From Stomoxys calcitrans (lineage: Eukaryota > Arthropoda > Insecta > Diptera > Muscidae), in assembly GCF_963082655.1 (NCBI RefSeq), contig NC_081556.1, forward strand, positions 1,984,001-2,048,000: a DNA stretch of 64,000 bases. The letters run 5' to 3'. Positions within the stretch are counted from its first letter, which is position 1, and every line of letters starts with the position of its first letter. Positions 45,795 through 56,412 of this stretch are shown here, in pieces. The translations under genes were made by a program, and so were the position numbers. The notes under the pieces were generated by a model, which was not told the origin of the DNA, ran no database searches, and was given only the letters and a program-made list of their open reading frames with translations.

Positions 45795-47757
45795 TTACCC
45801 ACCACTGAAGGATGGGGGTATATCCATTTTATATCATTCCGTTTGCAACACATCGAAATATCCATTTCCGACCCTATAAAATTTTTTGATCAGTTTTAAA
45901 AAATAGAGATATTGAGCTGAAACTTTGCACAGATTCTTTTATTGTCCATAAGCAAGTTACGTCCGAAGATGGGCTATATCGGACTATATCTATATATATA
46001 GATATAGATATAGCCCCCATATAGACCGATACCCCCGATTTAGGGTCTTAGACCCACAAAAGCCACATTTATTATCCGATCTTGCTGAAATTTGGGACAT
46101 TGAGTTGTGTTAGGCCCTTCGACATCCTTCATCAATTTTGCCCAGATCAATCCAGATTTGGATATAGCTGTCATATAGACCGATCCCCCGATTTAGGGTC
46201 TTAGGTCCATTAAAGCAACATTTATTATCCGATTTTGCTGAAATTTGGGACATTGAGTTGTGTTAGGCCCTTCGACATCGTTTTTCTATTTGGCCCCGAT
46301 CGGTGCAGATTTGGATATAGCTGCCATATAGACCGATCCGCCGATTAAGGGTCTTAGGCCCATTAAAGCCACATTTATTATCCGATTTTGCTGAAATTTG
46401 AGACAGTGAGTTGTGTTAGGCCCTTCAACATCCTTCTTCAACTTTGCCCAGATCGGTCCAGATTTTGATATAGCTGTCATATAGACCGATCCGCCGATTT
46501 GGGGTCTTAGGCCCATTGAAGCCACATTTATTATCCGATTTTGCTGAAATTTGAGACAGTGAGTTGTGTTAGGCCCTTCGACATCCTTTTTCTATTTGGC
46601 CCCGATCGGTGCAGATCTGGATATAGCTGCCATATAGACCGATCCGCCGATTTGGGGTCTTAGGCCCATTGAAGCCACATTTATTATCCGATGTCGCCGA
46701 GATTTGGGACAGTGAGTTGTGTTAGGCCACTCGACATTTTTCTGCAACTTGGCACAAATCGGTCTAGATTTGGATATAGCTGCCATATAGACCGATCTCT
46801 CGATTAGGGTCTTAGGCCCAGAAAAAACACATTTATTATCCGATTTTGCTGAAATTTGGGACAGTGAGTTGTGTTGGGCCCTTCGACATCTTATTTAAAT
46901 CTGGCCCAGATCAATCCAGATTTGGATATAGCTGTCATATAGACCGATCCCCCGATTTAGGGTCTAGGGCCCTTAAAATCCACATTTATTGTCTGATTTC
47001 GCAAAAATTTTGGACAGTGAGCTGTGTTAGGCCCTTCGACATCTTTCTTCAATTTGGCCCAGATCGGTTCAGATTTGGATATAGCTGCCATATAGACGGA
47101 TATCTCGATTTAAGGCTTTGGGCCCAAAAAGGCGTATTTATTGTCCGATGTCGCCAAGATTTGGGAGAGTGAGTTGTGTTTGAACAGCTTCGACATCCTT
47201 CTTTAATTTGGCCCAGATCGGTCCAGATTTGAATAAATCTGCCATATAGACCGATCTCTCGATTTAAGGTTTTTGGCCCATAAAAGGCGCATTTATTGTC
47301 CGATGTCGAAATTTGGGACAGTGAGTTAAGTTAAGCCCCTCGACATATTTCTGCAATTTGACCCAAATCGGTCCAGATGAAGATATAGCTGCCGTATAGA
47401 CCGATCTCTCGATTTTAAGTCTTGGCCCCATAAAAGGTGCATTTATTGTCCGATTTCACTGAAATATGACACAGTGACTTATGTTAGGCTTTTCGCCAAC
47501 CATGTCGTATATGGTGCAGGTCGGTTTATTTCTAGATATATCTACTAAAAAGGCCAATATATTTTGTTATACACAATTGAACAATGACTTGTACGTATTA
47601 GTATTTGGTCCAAATCAGAACATATTTCGATATAGCTGCTATGGTTCATAAGGTATGCGTTTTTCACCGGATTTTGACGAAAGATGGTTAACATGTATAC
47701 CCGAGGTGGTGGGTATCCAAAGTTCGACCCGGTCGAACTTAACGCCTTTTTACTTGT
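45795..47757 (+). repeat. family A element, best full-length copy
   Basis: The head ('ttacccaccactgaaggatg', 'ggggtatat') is followed by 'cattccgtttgcaacac' and a shortened leader. About nine monomers of ~153 bp follow, with 'tatagaccgatc' near 46023, 46179, 46332, 46487, 46638, 46789 and 46943 and diverged copies beyond. A unique segment follows at 47480-47690. The tail has 'gaggtggtgggtatcc', the inverted form of the head word, then a perfect palindrome at 47722-47738 (GTTCGACC, C, GGTCGAAC), then 'ttaacgcctttttacttgtt'. There is no conventional protein. Confidence 0.9.
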
Positions 47758-48180
47758 TTATAAAAAAATTTTTGGACATTTTAATTTTAAAAAATTTTTA
47801 CAAGAAAAAGAAAACAAAAATTTGTTCTTTTAAACTTTTCTACAAAAATTTATAAAAAAATATTAAATTTTTTTTGAAAAAAACTTACATTGAAAATTTT
47901 TTCACGGCAGCTTTTTTAACAAAAATATTTGCGAGTTGTTTCCTATAAAAAATATACAAAAAATTATTATAAAAAATTAACATTTTATTACAAAAAATTT
48001 GGACAAAATATATCTTATGGAAAACTATTTCAAATACAAAATTCTTCGTATGGAACATTTTGGAATTCAATTTTGACAAAATGTTTCCAATTTTTTAATC
48101 AAATTGTTACTATAGAATATTGTCAATTAAATGTTTCCTGCAGAAATTTGTGATAAAATTCTTTTTTTTTTTTGTTTATT
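47758..48180. repeat. degenerate AT-rich repeat
   Basis: The same loose pattern as at 34.8 kb ('aaaaatttataaaaaaat', 'ttggacaaaatatatc'). Open frames here are AT artefacts. Confidence 0.5.
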
Positions 48181-48890
48181 TCACTTTTGAGACGATCTCA
48201 ATGATAGATTTTCTTTGCAAATGGAAAAGGAAAGCCAGAGATCGCAACACACCAACCACTGTGGGACGCGTTTTGTCTTTGGGTAGAAGACTTTCCAACC
48301 ATATTAGGTGTTATGGCTTCGAGGGCCGTGCGTTGGTATGTTTTATTTGAATCGTATTAAGCGAGAAAACGCGTCGATGATACAATTACCCCATTAACCA
48401 CGCTCGACAACCTTGTCTATTAGCTGTACTTTTTCCCAATGCATGTGTTTTTGTGTAATGACAGACTTTTTTCTGCGACATGATTCTGTGCATCTGTTGG
48501 AAGTTGTATTGATTTGTCTGATATTTTTAACAAAATCTTACCCAAAGACAATTTTTGACATAACTGTTAAATTTTTCTGTAGCAAAATTTTGAAATAAAT
48601 TGAAGAAAACATTTGTTAACAAAACGAATTTCTTCTTTTATTAAGTTTCAATGGCAGTGTTTAAAGTAAATAAAATGAAATGCTCCAACACAGGAACTGA
48701 CAAATGCATACAACTTAATTTCCGTTTTACAGTAAAAGGATGCAACTGAAATGTCTTCTAACAAAGTATGGCTAGAGCAATATTCTCCCACTTGTACTAA
48801 TGTAAACATCAAGAATTTATTCCTTTACATATAAATCTGTTGCAATGTAGGAAATGAAGATAAATAAGATTTACTGAGAAAATTAAAGGA
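48181..48890. other. single-copy non-coding DNA
   Basis: A 76-codon frame at 48120-48350 contains a short basic segment (WKRKARDRN, then TPTTVGRVLSLGRRL) but has no homology I recognise and no splice context. No gene is called. Confidence 0.4.
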
Positions 48891-48892
48891 AA

Positions 48893-49005
48893 ACAAGTAA
48901 AAAGTGTTAAGTTCGTCCAGCCAAATCGGATAGTAATTGCGCCCTCTAGAAGCTTAAGAAGTCCAATCGGATGAACGGTTTTTAAGGGAGTTATAATCAG
49001 CTTAT
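48893..49005 (-). repeat. family B tail fragment
   Basis: 'aaacaagtaaaaagtgttaa' and 'gttcg' match the A/B 3' end, then a monomer piece ('gcgccctctagaagcttaag'). The palindrome is interrupted. It is followed at once by a SINE. Confidence 0.65.
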
Positions 49006-49007
49006 GG

Positions 49008-49290
49008 AGGCAACCGTAGCGCAGAGCGCATGGGTTCGAATCCCGGCCGCAACATCAAAAACATTTCAGCAGTGGTTATCCCCTCCTAATGATGGCGACG
49101 TTTGTGAGGTACTTTGACATGTAAAAACTTCTTCCCAAAGAGGTGTCGCTCTGCGGCACGCACGTTCGTACTCGGATATAAAAAGGAGGTCTTTTATCAT
49201 TGAGCTTAAAATTGAATCGGACAGAACTCATTGATTTGTGAGGAGTTTGTCCGGGTCCCTTATGAAATGTTCATGGGCAAATTTGCATCT
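49008..49290 (+). mobile_element. SINE with a deletion between the pol III boxes
   Basis: 'ggcaaccgtagcgcagagcg' joins directly to 'catgggttcgaatcccgg', so about 30 bp between A and B boxes are missing. The body and tail are otherwise intact ('gatataaaaaggaggtct', 'atgaaatgttcatgggcaaa'). Confidence 0.85.
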
Positions 49291-49358
49291 GTATTATAAA
49301 CTTATGGAAGTCAAGGAAAAACACCTCATGCAAAATTTCAGCCAAATTGGATTGTATA
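49291..49358 (-). repeat. family B monomer scrap
   Basis: 'aaacacctcatgcaaaattt' followed by 'cagccaaattgga' is a family B monomer segment lying between the SINE and the foldback element. Confidence 0.6.
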
Positions 49359-49750
49359 AAAACAAAATAACAAAAACTCTTTGAAGAGTCTCGACAATAT
49401 GAGGTGCTCAAATGTATAGGGCAGGCCACAACGATCACTATTTCGGACTTTGCCAGAGGTCTCATCAGGTTGTAATGTATCTACTAACTAATTAGTGAGC
49501 AGTGCAATGGTGGAGGCCTGCCTACCGCGCTATAAGAAAAATTAACTGACAAGATCCAAAATTTCCTTCGAAAGGCATGCTTCTACCATTGCACTGCTCA
49601 CTAATTAGTGAGTAGGTGTAATCTTTTAGTGGCACTACAACCTGATGAGGCCTCTGGCAAAAGCCGAAATCCCAATCTTTGTGGTCTGCCTTATACATTT
49701 AATCACACCACATTGTCGAGACTCTTTAAAGGGTTTTTATTTTTTTTTAT
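49359..49750. mobile_element. long inverted-repeat (foldback) element 1
   Basis: Two arms of about 170 bp face each other. Left words 'actctttgaagagtctcgac', 'ggtctcatcaggttgta' and 'aattagtgagcagtgcaatg' reappear as complements on the right in reverse order. The centre (about 49525-49565) is unpaired. The arms differ at perhaps 15 percent of positions and by a small insertion in the right arm. No coding capacity. Confidence 0.85.
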
Positions 49751-50260
49751 ACCCACCACCATAGGATAGGGGGTATATTCATTTAGTCATTCCGTTTGCA
49801 ACACCTCGAAATATCAATTCCCGACCCTACATCTGTGATATTCGTAAAATTCTAAGCCGATTAAACGATGTCCGTGTGTCTGTCCGTCTGACTATCTGTC
49901 CGTTCTTGTGTCCGTCAGTTGTAATCAAATTTAAAATAAAATTGCGGCTTGTAAGGACTCAAGAAATCTAATCGGGAGATCGGTTTATATGGGAGCTATA
50001 TCTAAATCTGAACCGATAGGGCCCATTGCAAACCCCAACGACCTACAACAATATTAAGTATCTGTGCAAAATTACATGCGGCCAGCTTTAAGCGTTAGAC
50101 CGCTTATCGTGATTTCGACCGACGGACGGACATGGCTACATCGACTCAGAGCGTTGAGACGATCAAGAATATATATACTTTATGGGGTCTTAGACGAGTA
50201 TTTCGAGGTTTTACAAACGGAATGATTAGATTAGTATACCCCCATCCGATGGTATGTGGC
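49750..50260. repeat. A/B element with inverted heads at both ends
   Basis: The left end is a family A head ('tatacccaccaccatagg') followed by 'cattccgtttgcaacacctc'. The right end is the complement of a family B-type head ('aggttttacaaacggaatga' then 'tagtatacccccatcc'). One monomer region lies between. No tail palindrome is present, so the element is bounded by heads only. Confidence 0.8.
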
Positions 50261-50550
50261 TATAAAAAGCACTTGCAGTGACATTCAAAGAATGTTCAAG
50301 TGCACAACAACAGAAAGGGTTTGGTAATGTTGATGTGTTTGTTGTCCATTGATGATTAGTTTGTATCGGAGATTTAGAGGACTTAATGAGCCCTGTTTCA
50401 AAACAAAAGCGTGGTCTACACCTTACTTAATAGTCTTCGGGTATGCAGGGCAACTTAATCAATTTGACGTAGGTACCGATGAAGTTACATGGCGTAACAG
50501 AAATCATGATACACTAGCCAGTCAAAGTGTTTTGAATAACAATACACACT
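50261..50550. other. unclassified stretch
   Basis: Non-repetitive by eye. A 75-codon frame at 50349-50576 runs into family E and is not supported. Confidence 0.35.
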
Positions 50551-50551
50551 T

Positions 50552-51170
50552 GCTGTTGTTGTGGTTGTTGTTGTAGCCACATTTTCATGTAGAGGTGGCG
50601 ATCCTCGTCAAGCTCCTGTAGGTTATTTAGAGGCGCCATTGGTTATTTGCAAATGCAAATTTTGTCCATGAACATTCCACTAAGGAACAGGGGCAAACTT
50701 TTCACATATCAATGAGTGCAGTCCGATTCAAGTTTAAGCTCAATGACAAGGGGCCTCCTTTTTATAGTCGAGTCCGAATGGCGTGCCGCAGTGCGACACC
50801 TCTTTGGACAGAAGTTTTAAATGGTATAGTACCTCACATATGTTGAATGATTTTTTTTCTCTGATGGTCTCGCCAAGATTCAAACCCTGGCGATCAGCGT
50901 CATAGGCGGACATGATAACCTCTGCGCTACGGTAACCTCCGGTTATTCGGTGGCCATTGGTTATTTAAAGGCGCCACTATTTCGCCTTTCCTTATTTTTT
51001 CGAGTATCGTAGGCACTCAGTACTTGTGCAAGAGCCGATGCCACCCAATCTCTCACTGAGACTCTCCGCTCGATACCGCTGATTGTTCGTGACTGGATGG
51101 AGCATTTCACTATCCGCAACCTATGGACGCGCCCGGTAGCTCGCAGCTAAGCTTTTCGTGACAGCAATGA
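50552..51170 (+). repeat. family E repeat, copy 2, split by a SINE
   Basis: The left part ('gtggttgttgttgtagccac', 'gaggtggcgatcctcg', 'ggcgccattggttatt') and right part ('tggccattggttatttaaag', 'gtaggcactcagtactt', 'gagactctccgctcgat') match copy 1 at 6424-6720. The SINE at 50652-50941 interrupts it. Confidence 0.78.
50652..50941 (-). mobile_element. SINE inserted in family E
   Basis: In reverse order it has the tail ('gtccatgaacattccact'), body ('gacaaggggcctccttttta') and head ('gcggacatgataacctctgc', 'gctacggtaacctcc'). The sequence GGTTATT lies at both edges and is a plausible 7-bp target-site duplication, since the family E site reads 'cattggttattt'. Confidence 0.88.
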
Positions 51171-51186
51171 ACACCACACAGATAGG

Positions 51187-51557
51187 AACTGAATTGGAGT
51201 TACATTTTCTTGGCTCAAACTTTAAATAATTTTCCTTATTTTTTTCGTGATTTTTCAAACATCTTACAGCTCGAGATCATATTCAATGTTTTGTATTCGA
51301 AGAATAGCATAACAAAGAATTTTTAAAAGATTAACTCGTGTGTGTTCCGGCACGGAATAGCTGGAACATTGAGATCCCAGCTTGTGTGGTGCTGTGGTGC
51401 ACAACTATTCCGTGCCGGGAAAAATACTTGCTCAGCGTTTAAAAGTTCATTGTTGAATACAAACATTGAATATGATCTCGAGCTGAAAGATTTTCGAAAA
51501 ATAAGGAAAATTAATTCAAAGTTTGAGCCAAGAACATGTAACTCTAATCCAATTCAC
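51187..51557. mobile_element. long inverted-repeat (foldback) element 2
   Basis: Left arm words 'gaattggagttacat', 'cttggctcaaacttt', 'agctcgagatcatattcaat' and 'tccggcacggaatag' recur as complements in mirror order on the right ('ctattccgtgccgg', 'attgaatatgatctcgagct', 'aaagtttgagccaag'). Arms are about 165 bp with a spacer near 51365-51405. It is unrelated in sequence to foldback element 1. Confidence 0.85.
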
Positions 51558-54086
51558 TACATTGGTTAGGCACCAAGTTCAAAAATTTATCATCGTCCCA
51601 CCACAGAACACCCTTTGGTTCAATGCTCGTAAACAAGCTCATTTTGTTAATATAATCTCGAAATAAAGTAACAACTTTTAAACTACCTCCACAACTTATT
51701 GTTGCTAAAAAGGAAAAGGAAGAAATGACTTGCCGCCCGCAAATACATAGAATATATTGTTGGGAATCTAAATATGCAAAGAGGAGCCAACCAACATAGA
51801 CCAAGCATTTCGACTTGTTTGCACCGTGTGTCGGACACAAGTGGGTGTTGCCTAGGAATGCCTTGAATTATGTACCACAATAAATTTGCCCAGCTTTTCG
51901 GGGCACCACTGCGGTGCGGAGTGGTTCCTCTTTTATTAATATGCTGATTATTTGGTGGAGCTTATTAAGGATTTGTGCTGAGATGGTGGCATCCTCAACC
52001 GTTTTGCTTGTAAATAGGTTCAAAGGAATTCCAATGAATGTCGGCGGCCGTTGGAATTTTCTATACAGTAGAACATTGATGTGGCATATTCTCCTCGTTT
52101 CGTGCTTGAAATCATTTCCATATGCAAACGAGAAGAACTTAACGACAATATTCCTGTTTTCCTATTAATTCTATTCAAAATAACAAAAATATGCTAACAA
52201 CTGTCGACAGCATTCCAGGGAACAAAAAAGGAAAGGGCATATTAAATTTTTGTTAAATATTTTGAATTTTTTACTAAAACGATTATCTACGGATGTTGTG
52301 GGATTTTTGAATGAGGCAACTTAAATTAAGGTGAAGACGTTAAGCAGTTGAAAACTGTAAGCAACAAGTGATTAAAAGTCTATAAAGGGCAAGGACTTAA
52401 ATCACGTTTTTTGGAGTTTTCCTTAAACTAGACTAAATTTAAAGAAATGGATCGTGACATTTTCTACAAAATTTTATAAATAACCTGTTGTCCTTCCATA
52501 GCCTTTAACATTAGTCCATAGATAGGCAAGTTGTGCCATGTCGAACTTAAACTGGATAAAGGCTTTGGCAAAAATCAATATTTTTGACTTTGACTTCTTG
52601 TTAGCTCAGTATGGGTAGTTCTTCATAGATTTTGAATTAAATTGAAACAAAGGGATAGATTTTCCCTTTATAGACAAGCTTGTAGCCATAAGATGTAGAA
52701 TTTTACAAGCCCCAACTTTTGCTTTTACTCTTCAATATTGCAACCCTTCACATAGGTCTCCTTTTGAAAAGGCCTTTGCACAACTTCCCTTCCCTTCCCT
52801 GCCAAATATCCCACCAAATATGTGTTCATCTTAATGTTTGTACTTAAAAAGTGATTCATTTTAAGTGTATGCCGCTTGTTTGACATTTGTGGTGTGTTGT
52901 TTCTCGTCTGCGTCTGTCCCTCGAGCGAGCGAGCGAACAACCTATTAAATTACGTTTGACTTTTTGGCAGAGATCATCTGCTCGAACAGCAAACAGCAAC
53001 AACAACAAAGCAAAGAACAAAAAGGACAGACCCCGCGTATGTGGAACACCAACAATTTGTGCAACATTGTTGCACAAATTAAAAATACAATTTTTTTTGT
53101 TGCATGCTTTCCGAAAGGCACGTGTGGTTGGATGGTTGGGTATCAATTTGTTCTGTTTTAATTTCAATGTGACACTATCAAGCATAAGTGTTTGTATAGC
53201 ATATGCATTAAGTGTGTGTGTGTAAGTGTGTGCGCAGTCAATGCGGTGGATGTCGGCTGACACTTAAGAAAAAAAGTGTCAAAATATTGAATGACAGCTG
53301 GGGTAGCCAGCCAACCATGACAAACCCCTATGCCCCCCAAAAAAAAAAAAAAAAAAACAGAGAGAAACAAAAAGTCATTTGGTTAAACATTTTGAAACAT
53401 GGTGTGATCAGTTCGAGATGAGAATGACATCGAGTACAAGGAGGGAAGAAGGACAAGGAAATCAAGTGATTGCTTTTACCAAAAAGAAGTGAAAGATTAC
53501 ATAGTCATGATAATGCAAAAAGTCTAAATATTATAGGAAAACTAATATAATATACGATTAGAATGATGCTAGGTATTTGTAGAGCAGGACATTGGTACAA
53601 CAGCAACAAGTTGTTGTTAGCTCGTATAATTTGTAACTGAAAGCTTTTTCTCCTCCTCTACAAATGTCAGCCATTGTGAACTTTTTAAGCCCACCACTGC
53701 ACAGTGGCTTAGAATCGAAGAAAAAAAATTAAAAAAATTTGTCTTATGAGAACAGATAGCGATAACACTTTAAAATGTTGAATGATTAGAGCTGAGGTAG
53801 AAATGAAGCACAGATTAAATTCTTACAATTTTTTCAATTTAAAATTTTTGTTTTTAGAAAATTACTATTTTGCCCTTATTTTTGTTTTAAAACATTCACT
53901 CTTCTTACAAACATTCCAAAAATAGGGAAAAACTGAACTGAAACTGAAAAACTTTTTAGGAAAAAACGAATAAAGATGTCACTATAACTTCTAAATTTTC
54001 AATACTGTACATTAAAATGTCCTTAAAACAAAAAATTATTACTGGCCGATTTTTTCAAAAAAAAAAAAAAAAATATCAATTTTAGG
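51558..54086. other. single-copy non-coding DNA
   Basis: It includes GCGA repeats near 52922-52935, a (TG)n tract at 53211-53230, an A20 run at 53338-53357 and a perfect 27-nt palindrome at 53054-53080. Open frames up to 135 codons on both strands overlap each other and lack support. No gene is called. Confidence 0.5.
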
Positions 54087-54362
54087 CAAATTGCAAACTT
54101 CTCACATATCAATGAGTGCAGTCCGATTCAAGTTAAAGCTCAATGATAGGGGCCTCCTTTTTATAGCCGAGTCCGAACGGCTTACCGCAGTGCGACACCT
54201 CTTTGGATAGAAGTTTTACATGGCATAGTACCTCACAAATGTTGCCAGCATTAGGAGGGGAAAACCACCGCTGAATGTTTTTTCTGATGGTCTCGCCAGG
54301 ATTCGAACCCAGGCGTTCAGCGTAATAGGCGGACATGCTAACCTCTGCGCTACGGTGGCCCA
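54087..54362 (-). mobile_element. tRNA-derived SINE with intact pol III boxes
   Basis: The complement of this copy has the head GGCCACCGTAGCGCAGAGGT, an intact A box, and B box GGTTCGAATCC, then the body and 'gcaaactt' tail region. It abuts a poly-A-like run at 54057-54073 on its tail side and a family A tail on its head side. Confidence 0.9.
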
Positions 54363-55110
54363 ATTTTGGATACCCACCACCTCGGATATACGTATTAGCC
54401 CCCTTCGTCATAATACGGTAAAAAATGGATCATTTGAACCCAAATTGGGAGATCGGTATATGTATACGGCAACTATATTCCAATATACGCCGATCTGAAC
54501 CTTACGTAACTCCCTGTGCCGCGAAATCGGCCAAAAAATGCGTTTTTAATGGGTTCAAGACCTTAAACTGGAAGATCAGTCTATAGGCAGCTATATCGAA
54601 ATATGGACTGATCTGGGCCGTTTTGAAAACGGGAGTCGAAGAGCCTAACTCTGCAAAATCGGGCAATAATCGCTGTTTTTACGGGCCCAAGAACTTAAAT
54701 CGGGATATCGATATATATGGCAGCTATATCCAAACAAAGTCCAATCTTGACCGTACTCGGTACGATTATCGAAAGGTTCTAAAAGGGCAAAATTTTGGTA
54801 TAGGTTGGTATAGGGCCGTATGGAACAGGAATGTCGAGGGGTCTTACACAACTCACTGTCTCAAATTTCATCGAAATTGGATAATATATGGACTATTAGG
54901 GGCCAAGCTCTTAAATCGAGAGATCGCAATATACGACAGCTATATCCAAATTTGAACCGATCCGGGCCGTATAAAACACTAGCGTCAAAGGGCCTTACAC
55001 AATTCACTGTCTCAAATTTCAGGGAAATATGATAATAAATGCGGCTGTTGTGGGCTAAGACCTTAAATCGGCAGAGCAAGATATAGTCCGATATAGCCCA
55101 TCTTCGAAAT
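54363..55110 (-). repeat. family A element, no palindrome
   Basis: It begins 'ttttggatacccaccacctc' (just inside the usual palindrome, which is missing), then four or five monomers ('gggccaagctcttaaatcg', 'ggcagctatatccaaa') up to 55110, where A-rich DNA follows. Confidence 0.8.
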
Positions 55111-55159
55111 TAAATTAAAAATTTTTGAAAAAAAAATTAAAAATTTTCGAAAAAAAAAT

Positions 55160-55690
55160 TAAAAAAAAGATTAGCTCCAGGTCGTCATCGAAGAAAGTTC
55201 GGTCTGGTACAAAGTCCGTCGCTTCGCCAATGCCACGTAGTTACCCACGCCATCAGCCTTTCGCAGAATAAACAATTGCCCTGAATCCCAAAAAGCGCTC
55301 AGTCCCTGACTCTTTCAGACAGAAGACAGCCCTCAACGCCAGATCCTCCACATACAACACATGCAAAGGTCTCAGACCAGGTATCGCATTCAGTGCTGCT
55401 CGCGGAACACTCCTTCTCGCCCTCAACATTAACGCCGCCACAATACCCTGTACCTTCTCCATCACCCTCTTCATGGCCCGATGACACACCAAGCACCCAT
55501 AGGTGCGGCCGAACCACAGCAGGGTACATCAAGTGGATCGAGCCTGGTCTAAGTCCCCAACTCCTGCCCACCATCGAGTTGCGACAAGAATAGAAAGTAT
55601 TCAGCCCTGGTTGGAATCTCTTCCAACGTTACTTCTCCAATTCAATCTCTGGTCAAGAATCAATTACTTTATGATACCTCTTTTCTAACT
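55160..55690 (-). mobile_element. LINE fragment, RT C-terminal/connection region
   Basis: Reverse-strand translation shows LILDQRLNWRSNV, then GRSWGLRPGSIHLMYPAVVR, then, after a frameshift, CHRAMKRVMEKVQGIVAALM and NAIPGLRPLHVLYVEDLALR. This is the thumb and connection region of jockey/R1/LOA-type elements, the same region as VYWLYGSVFRPIL at 22.2-23.7 kb but from a different family. It is GC-richer than its surroundings and inactive. Confidence 0.85.
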
Positions 55691-55747
55691 CGAAGAAGTA
55701 GCCGACCATACTTCAATAAAGCTCCCCATATTTACAGATCTTCCGAA

Positions 55748-56412
55748 TTATTTTTTGCACCCACCCCCATAGGAAGGGGTTATACTAATCTAGCCATTTC
55801 GTTTGTAACACCTCGAAATATTGATCTAGGACCCCACAAAGTATTTATATTCTTGATCGTCTCGATCGTCTGAGTCGAACTAGCCATGTTCGTCCGTCCG
55901 TCTGTCGAAATCATGATAGCGATCGAACGCGTAAAGTTAGCCGCTTGAAATTTTGTACAGATACTAAATATTAATGTAGGTCATTGGGGATTGCAAATGG
56001 CCCATATCGGTTTAGATTTGGATATAGCTCCCATATAAACCGATCTCCCGATTTGACTTCTTGAGCCCCTGGAACCCGCAATTTTTGGCCGATTTGGCTG
56101 AAATTTTGCACATAGTGTTCTTTTATCACTTCCAACAACTGTGCCAAGTACGGTCCGAATTTGTCAAGAACCTGATATAGCTCCAATATAAACCGATCGC
56201 CCGATTTGACTTCTTGATCCTTTCAAGCTGCGATTTTTATCCGATTTGGCTGAAATTTTATGTTATGACTCTCAACAACTGTGCCAAGTACGGTTCAAAT
56301 CGGTCTATAACCAGATATAGCTGCCATCTTTTAGCAGAATCCATGGTGGTGGGTTCCCAAGATTTGTCCCGGCCGAACTTAGCATTTGTTCCGGCCGAAC
56401 TTAATATTAAAT
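55748..56412 (+). repeat. family B element, short
   Basis: The head ('cacccacccccataggaagg') and 'gtttgtaacacctcg' are followed by about two and a half monomers. The end has 'ggtggtgggttcccaagatt' and then two copies of 'ccggccgaacttag' or 'ccggccgaacttaa', a duplicated half of the palindrome (56371-56402). Confidence 0.82.

Noticed and set aside
46020..47460. A CRISPR-like or satellite centromere array
   Set aside because: The ~153-bp monomers diverge from each other and are bounded by family A ends; they are internal repeats of a dispersed element with no spacer pattern.
52856..53263. 135-codon minus-strand and 112-codon plus-strand overlapping frames
   Set aside because: They overlap each other in single-copy DNA with simple repeats; neither has a domain.
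54087..54362. A genuine tRNA gene (A and B boxes present)
   Set aside because: The head is followed by a conserved SINE body shared by many copies, and no proper acceptor stem closes after the B box.
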